Origin: Cryobacterium levicorallinum
GTDB lineage: Bacteria; Actinomycetota; Actinomycetes; Actinomycetales; Microbacteriaceae
Length of the DNA: 64,000 nt
NCBI RefSeq assembly: GCF_004402405.1
Contig: NZ_SOFE01000003.1
Location: 1 to 64,000, forward strand
Direction of reading: 5' to 3'
The translations under genes were made by a program, and so were the position numbers. Below, in pieces: positions 9,119 to 17,311 of the stretch (positions within the stretch are counted from its first letter, which is position 1; every line of letters starts with the position of its first letter). The notes under the pieces are model-generated. The model was not told the origin of the DNA. It ran no database searches and was given only the letters and a program-made list of their open reading frames with translations.

Positions 9119-9369
9119 GACTTTCTAGTCCGAAGATTCCGGATGCGAAGACGGTTGATCGCCGCCGGCAGTACGACGACGCTCGTGGTGAAGACGGAGT
9201 GGCGTTCTGGTTCGCTGAACACCACCGGTCACACTGCCGCGCTGGGAACCCGTTCGGCACCGTCCCCGGCCCGGCCACCTCACCCACCAGCAGTGCCGGA
9301 TGCCACCGCCTCATCAAAGAATTCGGGGCGCGGATCATCACCGACGCGACCGACGCCGCCGAACTGTAG
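9119..9369 (+). pseudogene. dprA: dprA remnant (C-terminal part of DNA-processing protein A), frameshifted
   Basis: Two adjoining frames reproduce the end of the DprA Rossmann-like domain. The first reads RRLIAAGSTTTLVVKTEW and continues RSGSLNTTGHTAALG. After a one-base shift at about 9244-9250 it continues NPFGTVPGPATSPTSSAGCH and RLIKEFGARIITDA to a TAG. In intact DprA this is 'RNRLIAAL...VVEAGWRSGSLNTAGHAAALGRP.GAVPGPVTSP.SAGCHRLI'. DprA loads RecA on incoming single strands during natural transformation. The N-terminal half is absent, so this is a dead fragment, probably a second copy or a recombination scar. The rest of 8928-9118 has no recognisable gene. Confidence 0.75.
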
Positions 9370-9377
9370 GAGCCAGG

Positions 9378-9403
9378 GTCGGCCAGCCTTCGGGCTGGCC
9401 GAC
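9378..9403. terminator. Perfect 11-bp hairpin with TTCG loop
   Basis: The arms GTCGGCCAGCC and GGCTGGCCGAC enclose a TTCG tetraloop, an unusually stable RNA hairpin. It follows the dprA remnant stop by 8 bases and so could be its old terminator. There is no T-tract. Bases 9404-9487 downstream hold no recognised gene. Confidence 0.5.
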
Positions 9404-9487
9404 GAGGGCCGCATCGACACCCAGCCCGACGAAACGTGCACTGTTACCCGCTATGCCGACAGCAACGCCTAACCGAGGAGACTCATC

Positions 9488-9748
9488 ATGACCATCACCC
9501 AGCTCCGCCCCCTCCGCATCGGCTTTCTCACGGAGCTTGAACCTACTTTCATTGCGACGGTTAACCTCGCTCCGGTGGCTAATGGCCAATCGTCACCACC
9601 ACCACCAAGGACGGATTCGACAGAGCCTGCAACCTATACCGCGACAGCACGACAAACTCAACGTAAAATCCGCAGAACTCGCGATACGCAACGCCAGCGC
9701 TGCTGCACTCGCGGCGAGCGTCCAGCAGGGCAGGGCTACCATCCGAGG
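9488..9748 (+). other. Decayed or non-coding leader upstream of the MpaB-family gene
   Basis: A plausible gene start (CGAGGAGACTCATC then ATG) begins MTITQLRPLRIGFLTELEP, but the frame then turns into Arg/Thr/Gln-rich sequence with no family resemblance. It only appears joined to the downstream protein because no stop intervenes. I read it as the 5' end of a broken gene. The real downstream protein starts at 9749. Confidence 0.4.
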
Positions 9749-10663
9749 ATGGGCAAATTTTTTGACAGCTGGCGCTCGCACCTACTGGTCACGCTGTCGG
9801 GCAACAGCGAAGGCCGGCCGAAATGGGTCGGCCAGATAGCGACGGGCGACGACGCCGGGTACTTCGGCCCGGGCAGCGCGGCCTGGGCGGTACACGGCGG
9901 AATGGCGACCATGGTCGCCGGCATTCGGGCCCTGCTCATGCAGACGCTGCACCCGGGCGCGATGGCCGGGGTGCACGACTGGTCCCGCTATCACGAAGAC
10001 CCGCTCGGCCGCCTGTCGGGAACGATTCAATGGCTCGTCACCGTGACCTTCGCGGACACGGTGGTGGCTCAGCGCGAATCGGACCGGGTGGCTCACTTTC
10101 ACGAACGCGTCGCCGGGACCTACCTTGATGCGCAGGGCAAAGAACGGCCGTACACCGCGGGTGACCCCGAGCTTCTCTCGTGGGTGCACGTGGTCTTCAC
10201 CGACGCCTTCCTGCAGACCCACCTGCTTTGGGGCGACGCCATTCCCGGCGGTTCCGACGGCTACGTCAACGAATGGGCCACGGCCGGCGAGCTGATCGGC
10301 GTGCAAAATGCTCCACATTCGGCCAGTGAACTCGCCGCCCAGCTGGAGGCCTTTCGCAGCGCCGGAACCCTGAAAAGCGACGCCCGCGTCGCCGAGGCGG
10401 TGCGATTCATCCGCTACCCGCCGCTCAGCCGTGGCATGCTGCCCTTTTACCGCATCATGTTCGCCGGGGCCGTCGCCTCGATCCCTCGCGAGTATCGCGA
10501 CATGCTCGGTCTGAAACGCTCCCGACTGCCCTCCCTCTGGGCCACCCGCCTCGTTCTGGGCGTCGTGCGCACCCTGCTCGGCCCTTCGTCGACCTCAGAG
10601 GATGCTGCCCGCGCACGTTTGGCGCGGATCACACGCACCGACCAGCTCGCTCCCGAGACGTAG
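9749..10663 (+). CDS. Oxygenase MpaB family protein (DUF2236)
   Basis: About 304 residues from the ATG at 9749, where family similarity begins (MGKFFDSWRSHLLVTLSG...). The region FGPGSAAWAVHGGMATMVAG, then LLMQTLHPGAMAGVHDWSRY and DPLGRL, is typical of the ER-bound/latex-clearing-like MpaB fold. Conserved His and Arg there belong to a likely haem or metal site, and WVHVVFTDAFLQTH follows. Some relatives oxidise polyisoprenoids or other lipids, and the substrate here is unknown. An in-frame extension back to 9488 is rejected because it is not family-like. GAGG abuts the ATG too closely for a good ribosome site, so a leaderless start is possible. Confidence 0.8.
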   Translation: MGKFFDSWRSHLLVTLSGNSEGRPKWVGQIATGDDAGYFGPGSAAWAVHGGMATMVAGIRALLMQTLHPGAMAGVHDWSRYHEDPLGRLSGTIQWLVTVTFADTVVAQRESDRVAHFHERVAGTYLDAQGKERPYTAGDPELLSWVHVVFTDAFLQTHLLWGDAIPGGSDGYVNEWATAGELIGVQNAPHSASELAAQLEAFRSAGTLKSDARVAEAVRFIRYPPLSRGMLPFYRIMFAGAVASIPREYRDMLGLKRSRLPSLWATRLVLGVVRTLLGPSSTSEDAARARLARITRTDQLAPET

Positions 10664-10885
10664 CCCCCGCGCGGGCCTCGATCGACTGTTACTCGGTAAG
10701 ATCAGGCCCTGGCGCCGGAAGGCATTCCACACACCGTGATCGAGTACTGCGGTAGTGACTTCATCAGCGTGCAGCTTGACGTCGTCGAGCGGGCGACAGC
10801 GGATACACCGACACCCCAGCCCTCGCCCTATCAGCACCCGCTCCTGACCCAGCCCTCGAATGGGTGCCGTCCGGACCAGGTCCGG

Positions 10886-12163
10886 TTACGCCTCGGGCAC
10901 GAAGAACGCAGCCGTAGCCGCGCTGAGCGCTTGGGGATCGTTGACGTGGCAGAGTTCCCGCGCTGAGTGCATCGACAACAACGGCACACCAACGTCGACG
11001 ACGCGGATGCCGAGGCGGGTCGCGGTCAGTGGTCCGATGGTCGACCCGCAGGGAACCGTGTTGTTGGAGACGAATTCCTGGTACTCAACGTTGGCCTGGG
11101 CGCAGGTGCGCGCCCACAGGGCCGCGCCATGGGCATCCGTTGCGTAACGCTGGTTGGCATTGATTTTAAGCAGCGGGCCGCCGCCGAGAATGGGCGCATT
11201 CGCCGGGTCGTGGCGCTCGGGGTAGTTCGGGTGCACGGCATGTCCGGCGTCGGCGGAGAGGCACCAGGACTCGGCGTAGGCCTGCAGCCGCTCCGAAACG
11301 GATGCGCCGAGACCGGCGCCGATCCGAGTGAGAATGTCATCGAGCAGCGGCCCGCTCGCGCCGGAGCGGGACTGCGAGTCGAGCTCTTCGTGGTCGAAGG
11401 CGGCCAGCACGCTGATCGGGCCGGTGGTGTGCTCGCTCGTCAGGATCAGGGCGCGCAGCCCGGCGTACACCGAGGTGAGGTTGTCGAGGCGCCCGCCGGC
11501 AAACAGCTCCTGGCCGAGACCGAACGTCGCCGGAGGGTTGGTGTCTGCGGTGAGAATGTCGTAACCGGCAACATCCGCTGCCCGAAGACCGGCCAGACTG
11601 GCCAGATGAGCCAGCAGGTCGGCCTCGGCGGCATCGCCGACGCCGAAGACCGGCGTGAGGTGGCGTTGCTTGTCGAGGGTCAGGCCGTTATTGACCTCGC
11701 GGTCGAGGTGCACCGCAAGCTGCGGGATACGCAGGAACGGTCCGGTGCGCACCAGATGCTCAACGCCATCGCGGGTGACCAGCCGGCCGGCGAGCTCGAG
11801 CTCGCGGTCGAGCCAGGAGTTCTGCAGCGGCCCGCCGTAGACCTCGACGCCAGCCTGTAGCCAACCGTGTGCGCCGATCGTGGGTTTGGGCTTGAGCTTG
11901 AACCCCGGGGAGTCGGTGTGCGCGCCGAGGATGCGGAACGGCGTGGTGGGCCCGGCGTTGGCCGGCTGGGACCAGGCGATCACGGCGCCGTCGCGCACGA
12001 CGTAGCAACGCTCTGCAGCATCGATCCAGTTGTCTGACTCGCTCAGCCGGGTGAAACCGGCCGCGTCGAGGCGCCGGGCCACCTCGGCTGCGGCGTGGTA
12101 CGACGACGGTGAGGCTTGCAGAAAAGCAGTGAAATCGGTGATGTAGTCGGGCGTTGCATCCAT
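10886..12163 (-). CDS. apeB: M18 family aminopeptidase (aspartyl aminopeptidase-like)
   Basis: About 425 residues from the ATG at 12163; a TTG four codons earlier is the alternative. M18 enzymes are dinuclear-zinc exopeptidases that form large cytoplasmic tetrahedral assemblies and remove N-terminal, often acidic, residues. Zinc ligands and catalytic residues are visible: His and Asp in GAHTDSPG (about residue 84), Asp in GRLDNLTS, the Glu pair in FDHEELDSQSRSGA, and the distal His in MHSAREL near the end. FKLKPKP and VEVYGGPLQNSWLDREL are M18 signatures. Length matches the bacterial family. The gene is separated by about 220 bases from the MpaB gene, which converges on it. Confidence 0.93.
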   Translation of the reverse strand: MDATPDYITDFTAFLQASPSSYHAAAEVARRLDAAGFTRLSESDNWIDAAERCYVVRDGAVIAWSQPANAGPTTPFRILGAHTDSPGFKLKPKPTIGAHGWLQAGVEVYGGPLQNSWLDRELELAGRLVTRDGVEHLVRTGPFLRIPQLAVHLDREVNNGLTLDKQRHLTPVFGVGDAAEADLLAHLASLAGLRAADVAGYDILTADTNPPATFGLGQELFAGGRLDNLTSVYAGLRALILTSEHTTGPISVLAAFDHEELDSQSRSGASGPLLDDILTRIGAGLGASVSERLQAYAESWCLSADAGHAVHPNYPERHDPANAPILGGGPLLKINANQRYATDAHGAALWARTCAQANVEYQEFVSNNTVPCGSTIGPLTATRLGIRVVDVGVPLLSMHSARELCHVNDPQALSAATAAFFVPEA

Positions 12164-12211
12164 TCCTCCATCCAACCACTCAGGTCGGGCAGCGGATGCC
12201 GTGGGCGTGAT

Positions 12212-12949
12212 CTACCCAGCGACCGGCGCCTCGGATTGCAGGGCCGCTCGGGCGAAAGCCGCGCCGCCAACGGTGACAGCGCTGCGGTCGCCGTGCCAGG
12301 CATCGGTCTGCTCGAACACGCTGAGCCGGTTGAGCAGGCGCCACTTGGTGTCGACGAGGTGCCAAACCGAGTCCGTCGTCGGTTCCTGACCGTCGGACTG
12401 CACCCAGCCGAGTGAGCCGAGCGCGCGCGCGAGGGTCACCAGATAGTCCTCGCGTCGGGTGAGGCCGCGGGTCGCGACGAACAGCAGCAGCAGTCGGGTG
12501 GCATCGCTCACGGCGGCAGTCCGACTGTGATGAATGGTGCGGGCGAGGTGCCACCACAGTTCGCGCGGATTCCCGGCAAGGGCGCGACCCTTCTTGGTGA
12601 GCAGCAGCGTCCCCTTGCTGATGCGCAGCAACCCGACATCGCGCAGGTGCCCGCGCAGCTCCTGCAGCGGGCTCAAGTGGACTTCACGGTTGACGCTGAT
12701 CGGCCAGCCCCAGTCGAGCGCGGCGGCTGCCTCCACGACGACGGCCGGCGGCAGGTGTCCGGCCTGAGTCAAACGGATGCCGTCGGTGCCGACCCGGTTC
12801 AAAATCCACTGCGCTTGCGCGACCATGCGTGCCATGGCTCGTTCCTGCAGCAGGATCGGGTCGCCCACACGGGCCTGGCCGATGAGTCGGCGAAAACCGA
12901 CGACCGCCTGTTCCGGCAGCCGCGTCTCGATCTCCTGAATCACGTTCAC
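12212..12949 (-). CDS. Conserved hypothetical protein, possibly winged-helix
   Basis: 245 residues beginning MNVIQEIETRLPEQAVVGFRR. It has no membrane segment or signal. The middle, LRDVGLLRISKGTLLLTKKG followed by RALAGNPRELWWHLA, resembles 'LT.KGR.L...P..LW..LA' winged-helix-like segments found in pRiA4b ORF-3/SEC-C associated proteins of Actinobacteria, but I cannot name a family firmly. It is transcribed with, and 49 bases upstream of, the M18 aminopeptidase gene, so the two may share a message. Confidence 0.7.
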   Translation of the reverse strand: MNVIQEIETRLPEQAVVGFRRLIGQARVGDPILLQERAMARMVAQAQWILNRVGTDGIRLTQAGHLPPAVVVEAAAALDWGWPISVNREVHLSPLQELRGHLRDVGLLRISKGTLLLTKKGRALAGNPRELWWHLARTIHHSRTAAVSDATRLLLLFVATRGLTRREDYLVTLARALGSLGWVQSDGQEPTTDSVWHLVDTKWRLLNRLSVFEQTDAWHGDRSAVTVGGAAFARAALQSEAPVAG

Positions 12950-13093
12950 CCACCGAGCCTACTGAGCGATGTCGCTCAAAACTGACGGATGCCCCACGAC
13001 ACGCACGCTGGACCGGTGTTCGAGAATCTATCGCGCGGGTTCTGCGGCTGCTTGGTCAGCGAAACGTTGTGGTGCTGCCGGATCGACCGGCCC

Positions 13094-13330
13094 CTATCCG
13101 CCGTGGTGGGACTTGACCAGCAGCACAACGCCGAGCCCCAGCCACCACAGCATTCCCAGCGGGATCAGTGCCATGGAGGCAACCCAAAGAAACCCGGGGA
13201 AGTCGATACCTGCTGCCGTCAGGAATGGACCAGCCATGAGCATCACGAGCCGGAGGCCGGCGACTAATCCCAGGACGCATAACCAGATCGGAAGGGCGCG
13301 GGAGCGTGCCCCAGCCACACAGATACCCAC
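13094..13330 (-). CDS. Small membrane protein, two predicted transmembrane helices
   Basis: 78 residues from a GTG at 13330. Two hydrophobic stretches, LPIWLCVLGLVAGLRLVMLM and FLWVASMALIPLGMLWWLGL, are separated by a short loop, and the C-terminus is basic (VKSHHGG). No family is recognised. It could be an intact small membrane protein or the surviving end of a longer one. It lies in an otherwise empty 532-base interval between the hypothetical gene and recQ. The other part (12950-13093) shows nothing. Confidence 0.5.
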   Translation of the reverse strand: MGICVAGARSRALPIWLCVLGLVAGLRLVMLMAGPFLTAAGIDFPGFLWVASMALIPLGMLWWLGLGVVLLVKSHHGG

Positions 13331-13481
13331 CGACCTGGGTCTAGCGATGACAGAACAGTACGCGCACGGACGCCCGACCGGAATGGGCTTTCCCGGCGAT
13401 TTTCAGTGCGTCGAGCAGCATTCCGCTCCCGCAAACCCGAGGGCGGGCGGGACTGTCGGTGGTATCTGGCACCCTTGAAGG

Positions 13482-15620
13482 ATGACCGACACCCGCGCAT
13501 CCGCTCTGGCCATTCTGCGCACCCTGGTGGGTCGGGACGACGCCTCCTGGCACGACGGCCAGTACGAGGCGATCGAAACCCTGGTCGACCATCGCCGCCG
13601 CGCACTCGTCGTGCAGCGCACTGGGTGGGGCAAATCGGCCGTGTATTTTGTGGCGACCCTGCTGCTGCGACGCCAGGGCGCCGGCCCGACCATTCTGGTC
13701 TCGCCGCTGCTCGCACTGATGCGCGACCAGGTTGCCGCGGCGGCGCGAGCCGGGGTAAGAGCGGTGTCGATCAACTCGTCGAACGCGCAAGAGTGGGCCG
13801 ACGTGCTGCGTCAGCTCGATGCCGACGAGGTTGACGTGCTGCTGGTGTCGCCCGAACGGCTGAACAATCCGTCTTTCCGCGATGAGCAGCTGCCCGCTTT
13901 GATCGCCCGCGTCGGCCTGCTCGTGGTCGATGAAGCACACTGCATCTCGGACTGGGGCCACGACTTTCGCCCGGACTACCGTCGCCTGCGCGACCTGATC
14001 GCCCAGATGCCGACAGGGGTGCCGGTGCTCGCCACGACGGCGACCGCCAACAGCCGGGTCGTGCAAGATGTCGCGGAGCAGGTGGGTATGGTCGCCGCTG
14101 GTTTTGGTGCCGGCACTGGCGCCGCAGAGGTCGTCACGATTCGCGGCCCGCTCGCCCGTTCTTCGCTGCGCCTCGGCGTGCTGCGCCTGCCCGACTCGCG
14201 TGCTCGACTGGCCTGGCTGCTCAGCCACCTCGGCGATCTGCCCGGTAGCGGCATCATCTACACCCTCACCGTGGCGGCGGCCGAAGACACCGCCCGGCTG
14301 CTGCGTGAGGCCGGCCACGCGGTGCGCGCCTACACCGGGCAAACCGATACGGCTGAGCGCGAAGAGTCCGAGGGGCTCCTCAAGACCAACCAGGTCAAGG
14401 CGCTCATCGCCACGAGTGCCCTCGGCATGGGATTCGACAAACCCGACCTCGGTTTCGTGCTGCATCTAGGGGCGCCTTCCTCCCCCGTCGCGTACTACCA
14501 GCAGGTGGGACGCGCCGGTCGTGCCACCGCCTCGGCCGACGTGCTGCTATTGCCCGGCACCGAGGACGAGGCGATCTGGCACTATTTCGCGACCGCTTCG
14601 ATGCCCAATCAGGCCAAGGCCCTCGCCGTGATCGGCGCGCTCGAAGCTGCCGGTGCACCCCTGTCGACGCCGGCGCTCGAGGCCAGGGTCGACCTTCGGC
14701 GCACCCCGCTCGAACTGCTGCTCAAGGTGCTCGACGTCGACGGCGCCGTGCACCGGGTCAAGGGCGGCTGGCAGTCCACCGGGCAGCCCTGGGTCTACGA
14801 CTCCGAACGCTACGAACGCATCGCCGCCGCGCGGCTCGGCGAACAGCGGGCGATGCTCGAATTCGAGAGCACCACCGGCTGCCGCATGGAATTTCTGCAA
14901 CGCGCCCTCGACGACGATACCGCCGTGCCCTGCGGCCGCTGCGACAACTGCCAGGGCTCCTGGTATCCGGTCGACCTGGCCGAGGGAGCAGCCACCACGG
15001 CCGCGCAATCGCTCGACCGGGTGGGCGTCGCGATCGACGTGCGCGCCCAATGGCCCACCGGCATGAGCAGCCTCGGCGTCGCGGCCACCGGCAAGATCCC
15101 CCTCGCAGAACGCGCCGAACCCGGCCGCGCGCTGGCCCGGCTGACCGACCTAGGCTGGGGCGGCCCCCTGCGAGATCTCTTCGCCACCGGTGCAGCCGAT
15201 GCTGCAGCCCCGCCGGCCATGCTGGCCGCCTGTGTGCGGGTGCTGGCCGAGTGGGGGTGGGCCGATCGACCGGCGGCTATTGTCTCGATGCCGTCGCGGC
15301 AGCATCCGCTTCTGATCGATTCGGCGGCCCGGTCACTGTCCGAGGTCGGCCGGCTGCCGTGGCTCGGCGCCCTGAACTGGGCGAACGGCGGCCCCACCGG
15401 TGAACCCGGCGGCAACAGCGCCTACCGGCTGTCCAGCGTCTGGGACCGATTCGCGGTGGGGCCCAATCTCGCTGAGGCGCTCGCACCGTTCGCCGGGCGC
15501 CCTATTATGCTCATCGACGACCTTGCCGACAGCCGCTGGACCGTGACCGTGGCCGCCCGCGTGCTGCGCCAGCACGGCGCCTCGGCCGTGCTGCCGTTCA
15601 CGCTCGCACTGCGCTCGTAG
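13482..15620 (+). CDS. recQ: RecQ-family ATP-dependent DNA helicase with C-terminal phosphoribosyltransferase-like domain
   Basis: 712 residues. It is a 3'-5' superfamily 2 helicase that unwinds recombination and repair intermediates. Walker A is TGWGKSAV (about residue 46). The DEAH box and RecQ-specific aromatic loop read VVDEAHCISDWGHDFRPDY (about 150), and motif VI is QVGRAGR. The zinc-binding subdomain shows CGRCDNC near residue 484. Instead of an HRDC domain, the last ~120 residues carry IMLIDDLADSRWT (about 675), the phosphate-ribose loop of type I phosphoribosyltransferases. This arrangement is common in actinobacterial RecQ-like proteins; whether the tail is catalytic is not known. 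GAAGG lies directly before the ATG. Confidence 0.92.
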   Translation: MTDTRASALAILRTLVGRDDASWHDGQYEAIETLVDHRRRALVVQRTGWGKSAVYFVATLLLRRQGAGPTILVSPLLALMRDQVAAAARAGVRAVSINSSNAQEWADVLRQLDADEVDVLLVSPERLNNPSFRDEQLPALIARVGLLVVDEAHCISDWGHDFRPDYRRLRDLIAQMPTGVPVLATTATANSRVVQDVAEQVGMVAAGFGAGTGAAEVVTIRGPLARSSLRLGVLRLPDSRARLAWLLSHLGDLPGSGIIYTLTVAAAEDTARLLREAGHAVRAYTGQTDTAEREESEGLLKTNQVKALIATSALGMGFDKPDLGFVLHLGAPSSPVAYYQQVGRAGRATASADVLLLPGTEDEAIWHYFATASMPNQAKALAVIGALEAAGAPLSTPALEARVDLRRTPLELLLKVLDVDGAVHRVKGGWQSTGQPWVYDSERYERIAAARLGEQRAMLEFESTTGCRMEFLQRALDDDTAVPCGRCDNCQGSWYPVDLAEGAATTAAQSLDRVGVAIDVRAQWPTGMSSLGVAATGKIPLAERAEPGRALARLTDLGWGGPLRDLFATGAADAAAPPAMLAACVRVLAEWGWADRPAAIVSMPSRQHPLLIDSAARSLSEVGRLPWLGALNWANGGPTGEPGGNSAYRLSSVWDRFAVGPNLAEALAPFAGRPIMLIDDLADSRWTVTVAARVLRQHGASAVLPFTLALRS

Positions 15621-15814
15621 CCGCTGGGCGTTGCGTCGTGGCCGACAAGCGCTGCTTTCGTACCCAACCAGCGCTGCCATCGGGCGTAACCGGAATATTC
15701 GAGCCCGCCAGCGCCTTGTTACGCTGGGGACGCCGCTACTCGCGGCCTCCGCACATTCTGGGACAGTACCCGCACGACCCGCGCTCACCCCCATTAGTTC
15801 GTTAGGCGTTTTTC

Positions 15815-16630
15815 ATGAAGCTCAGATTCATTCCAGCCGCTTTGCTTTCCATCGTCGCCCTCACCCTGACCGGCTGCTCGGCCTCCAGCGCCGACAACGC
15901 AGCGGACAGCACGACCGGCACCGACGATTCGCTCAGCAGTGTGCTCGACGCCGGCACCCTCGTGATCGGCACCGAGGGAACCTACCGGCCGTTCTCGTTC
16001 CACGAAGACGGATCCGGCGAACTGACCGGTTATGACGTCGAAGTCGCTCGCGCCGTCGCCACCGAGCTCGGCGTTGACGCCAAGTTTGAAGAAACCCAGT
16101 GGGACGCCATCTTCGCCGGCCTCACCGCCGGCCGCTGGGACACCATCGCCAACCAGGTGTCCATCACGCCGGAACGCCTGGACGCCTACAAGTTCTCCAC
16201 GCCGTATACCTACTCCACCGGCGTCATCGTGGTTCCGTCCGACAACACCTCGATCACCTCGTTCGCGAGCCTCGACGGCAAGACAACCGCGCAGTCGTTG
16301 ACCAGCAACTGGAACACCCTCGCTACTGAGAGTGGCGCCACCGTTGAGGGCGTTGAGGGCTGGGCCCAATCGGTCGCCCTGGTCGAACAGGGCCGAGTGG
16401 ATGCCACGGTCAACGACAAGCTGACCTTCCTCGATTACCAGAAGACCAACGGCGCCGACAACCTGAAGATCGCCGCCGAGACAGAGGAGCGCTCGGAGAG
16501 CGCGTTCGCCTTCGCCAAGGACGGCACGGCCCTGGCCGACGCCGTGAGCGAAGCGCTCGCCACCCTGAGCGCCGACGGCACGCTGGCCGAGCTCTCGGAC
16601 AAGTACTTCGGCGCCGACGTCAGCCAGTAA
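15815..16630 (+). CDS. Amino-acid ABC transporter substrate-binding lipoprotein
   Basis: 271 residues. The signal peptide ends in a lipobox (TLTGC, lipidated Cys21), so the protein is anchored outside the membrane. It is a solute-binding protein family 3 member: VIGTEGTYRPFSFHEDGSGE followed by LTGYDVEVARAVA and ETQWDAIFAGLTAGRWD is the ligand-binding signature. Similarity is strongest to cystine/polar amino-acid binders (TcyA/FliY type). It begins an operon with permease (12-base gap) and ATPase. The 194 bases upstream hold the promoter, but no riboswitch or attenuator was recognised. Confidence 0.93.
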   Translation: MKLRFIPAALLSIVALTLTGCSASSADNAADSTTGTDDSLSSVLDAGTLVIGTEGTYRPFSFHEDGSGELTGYDVEVARAVATELGVDAKFEETQWDAIFAGLTAGRWDTIANQVSITPERLDAYKFSTPYTYSTGVIVVPSDNTSITSFASLDGKTTAQSLTSNWNTLATESGATVEGVEGWAQSVALVEQGRVDATVNDKLTFLDYQKTNGADNLKIAAETEERSESAFAFAKDGTALADAVSEALATLSADGTLAELSDKYFGADVSQ

Positions 16631-16642
16631 ACCGACACGTCG

Positions 16643-17311
16643 ATGATCCAACCTGAGTGGGATTTGTTCCTCAGCTCGCTGTGGCCAATGTTCGACGGCG
16701 CGGTGCGCGGCACGATTCCGCTCGCCCTGATGTCGTTCGCGATCGGGCTCGTGCTCGCGATTGCACTGGCATTGATGCGGTTGTCGACCCGCCGCTGGCT
16801 GTCCGGAATCGCACGCGGCTACATCTCGATCGTGCGAGGCACTCCGCTGCTGGTACAACTGTTTGTGATCTTCTACGGGCTGCCGTCGATCGGCGTGACG
16901 ATCGATCCGTGGCCGAGCGCTGTGGTCGCCTTCTCGATCAATGTGGGTGGCTACGCGGCCGAGGTCATTCGGGCCGCGATTCTCTCGGTACCCAAGGGCC
17001 AGTGGGAAGCGGCCTACATGATCGGCATGTCGCACCGTCGGGCTCTCACCCGCATCATCCTGCCGCAGGCAGCCCGGGTCTCGGTGCCGCCGCTGTCGAA
17101 CACCTTCATCAGCCTGGTGAAGGACACCTCGCTGGCCTCCACGATCCTGGTCACCGAGCTGTTTCGTGAGGCGCAGCAGATCGCTGCTTTCAGCCAGGAA
17201 TTCATGCTGATCTACCTCGAAGCAGCCCTGATCTACTGGGTCATCTGCCTCGTGCTTTCCACCGGGCAGGGTTTTCTCGAAAAGCGATTGGACCGCTATG
17301 TCGCCCGCTGA
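16643..17311 (+). CDS. Amino-acid ABC transporter permease (HisM/TcyB type)
   Basis: 222 residues with about five membrane helices. The N-terminal YISIVRGTPLLVQLFVIFYG is the hallmark of polar amino-acid permeases. The EAA loop that contacts the ATPase reads EAAYMIGMSHRRALTRIILP. It would form a homodimer in the membrane. It lies between the binding protein and the ATPase and overlaps the latter by 14 bases. The substrate is presumably cystine or another polar amino acid, inferred from the binding protein and not proven. Confidence 0.93.
   Translation: MIQPEWDLFLSSLWPMFDGAVRGTIPLALMSFAIGLVLAIALALMRLSTRRWLSGIARGYISIVRGTPLLVQLFVIFYGLPSIGVTIDPWPSAVVAFSINVGGYAAEVIRAAILSVPKGQWEAAYMIGMSHRRALTRIILPQAARVSVPPLSNTFISLVKDTSLASTILVTELFREAQQIAAFSQEFMLIYLEAALIYWVICLVLSTGQGFLEKRLDRYVAR

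Noticed and set aside
10595-10837. 80-codon minus-strand frame overlapping the MpaB gene end
   Set aside because: Part resembles protein-like sequence (LHADEVTTAVLDHGVWNAF) but it overlaps a firm gene and has no start signal or family match.
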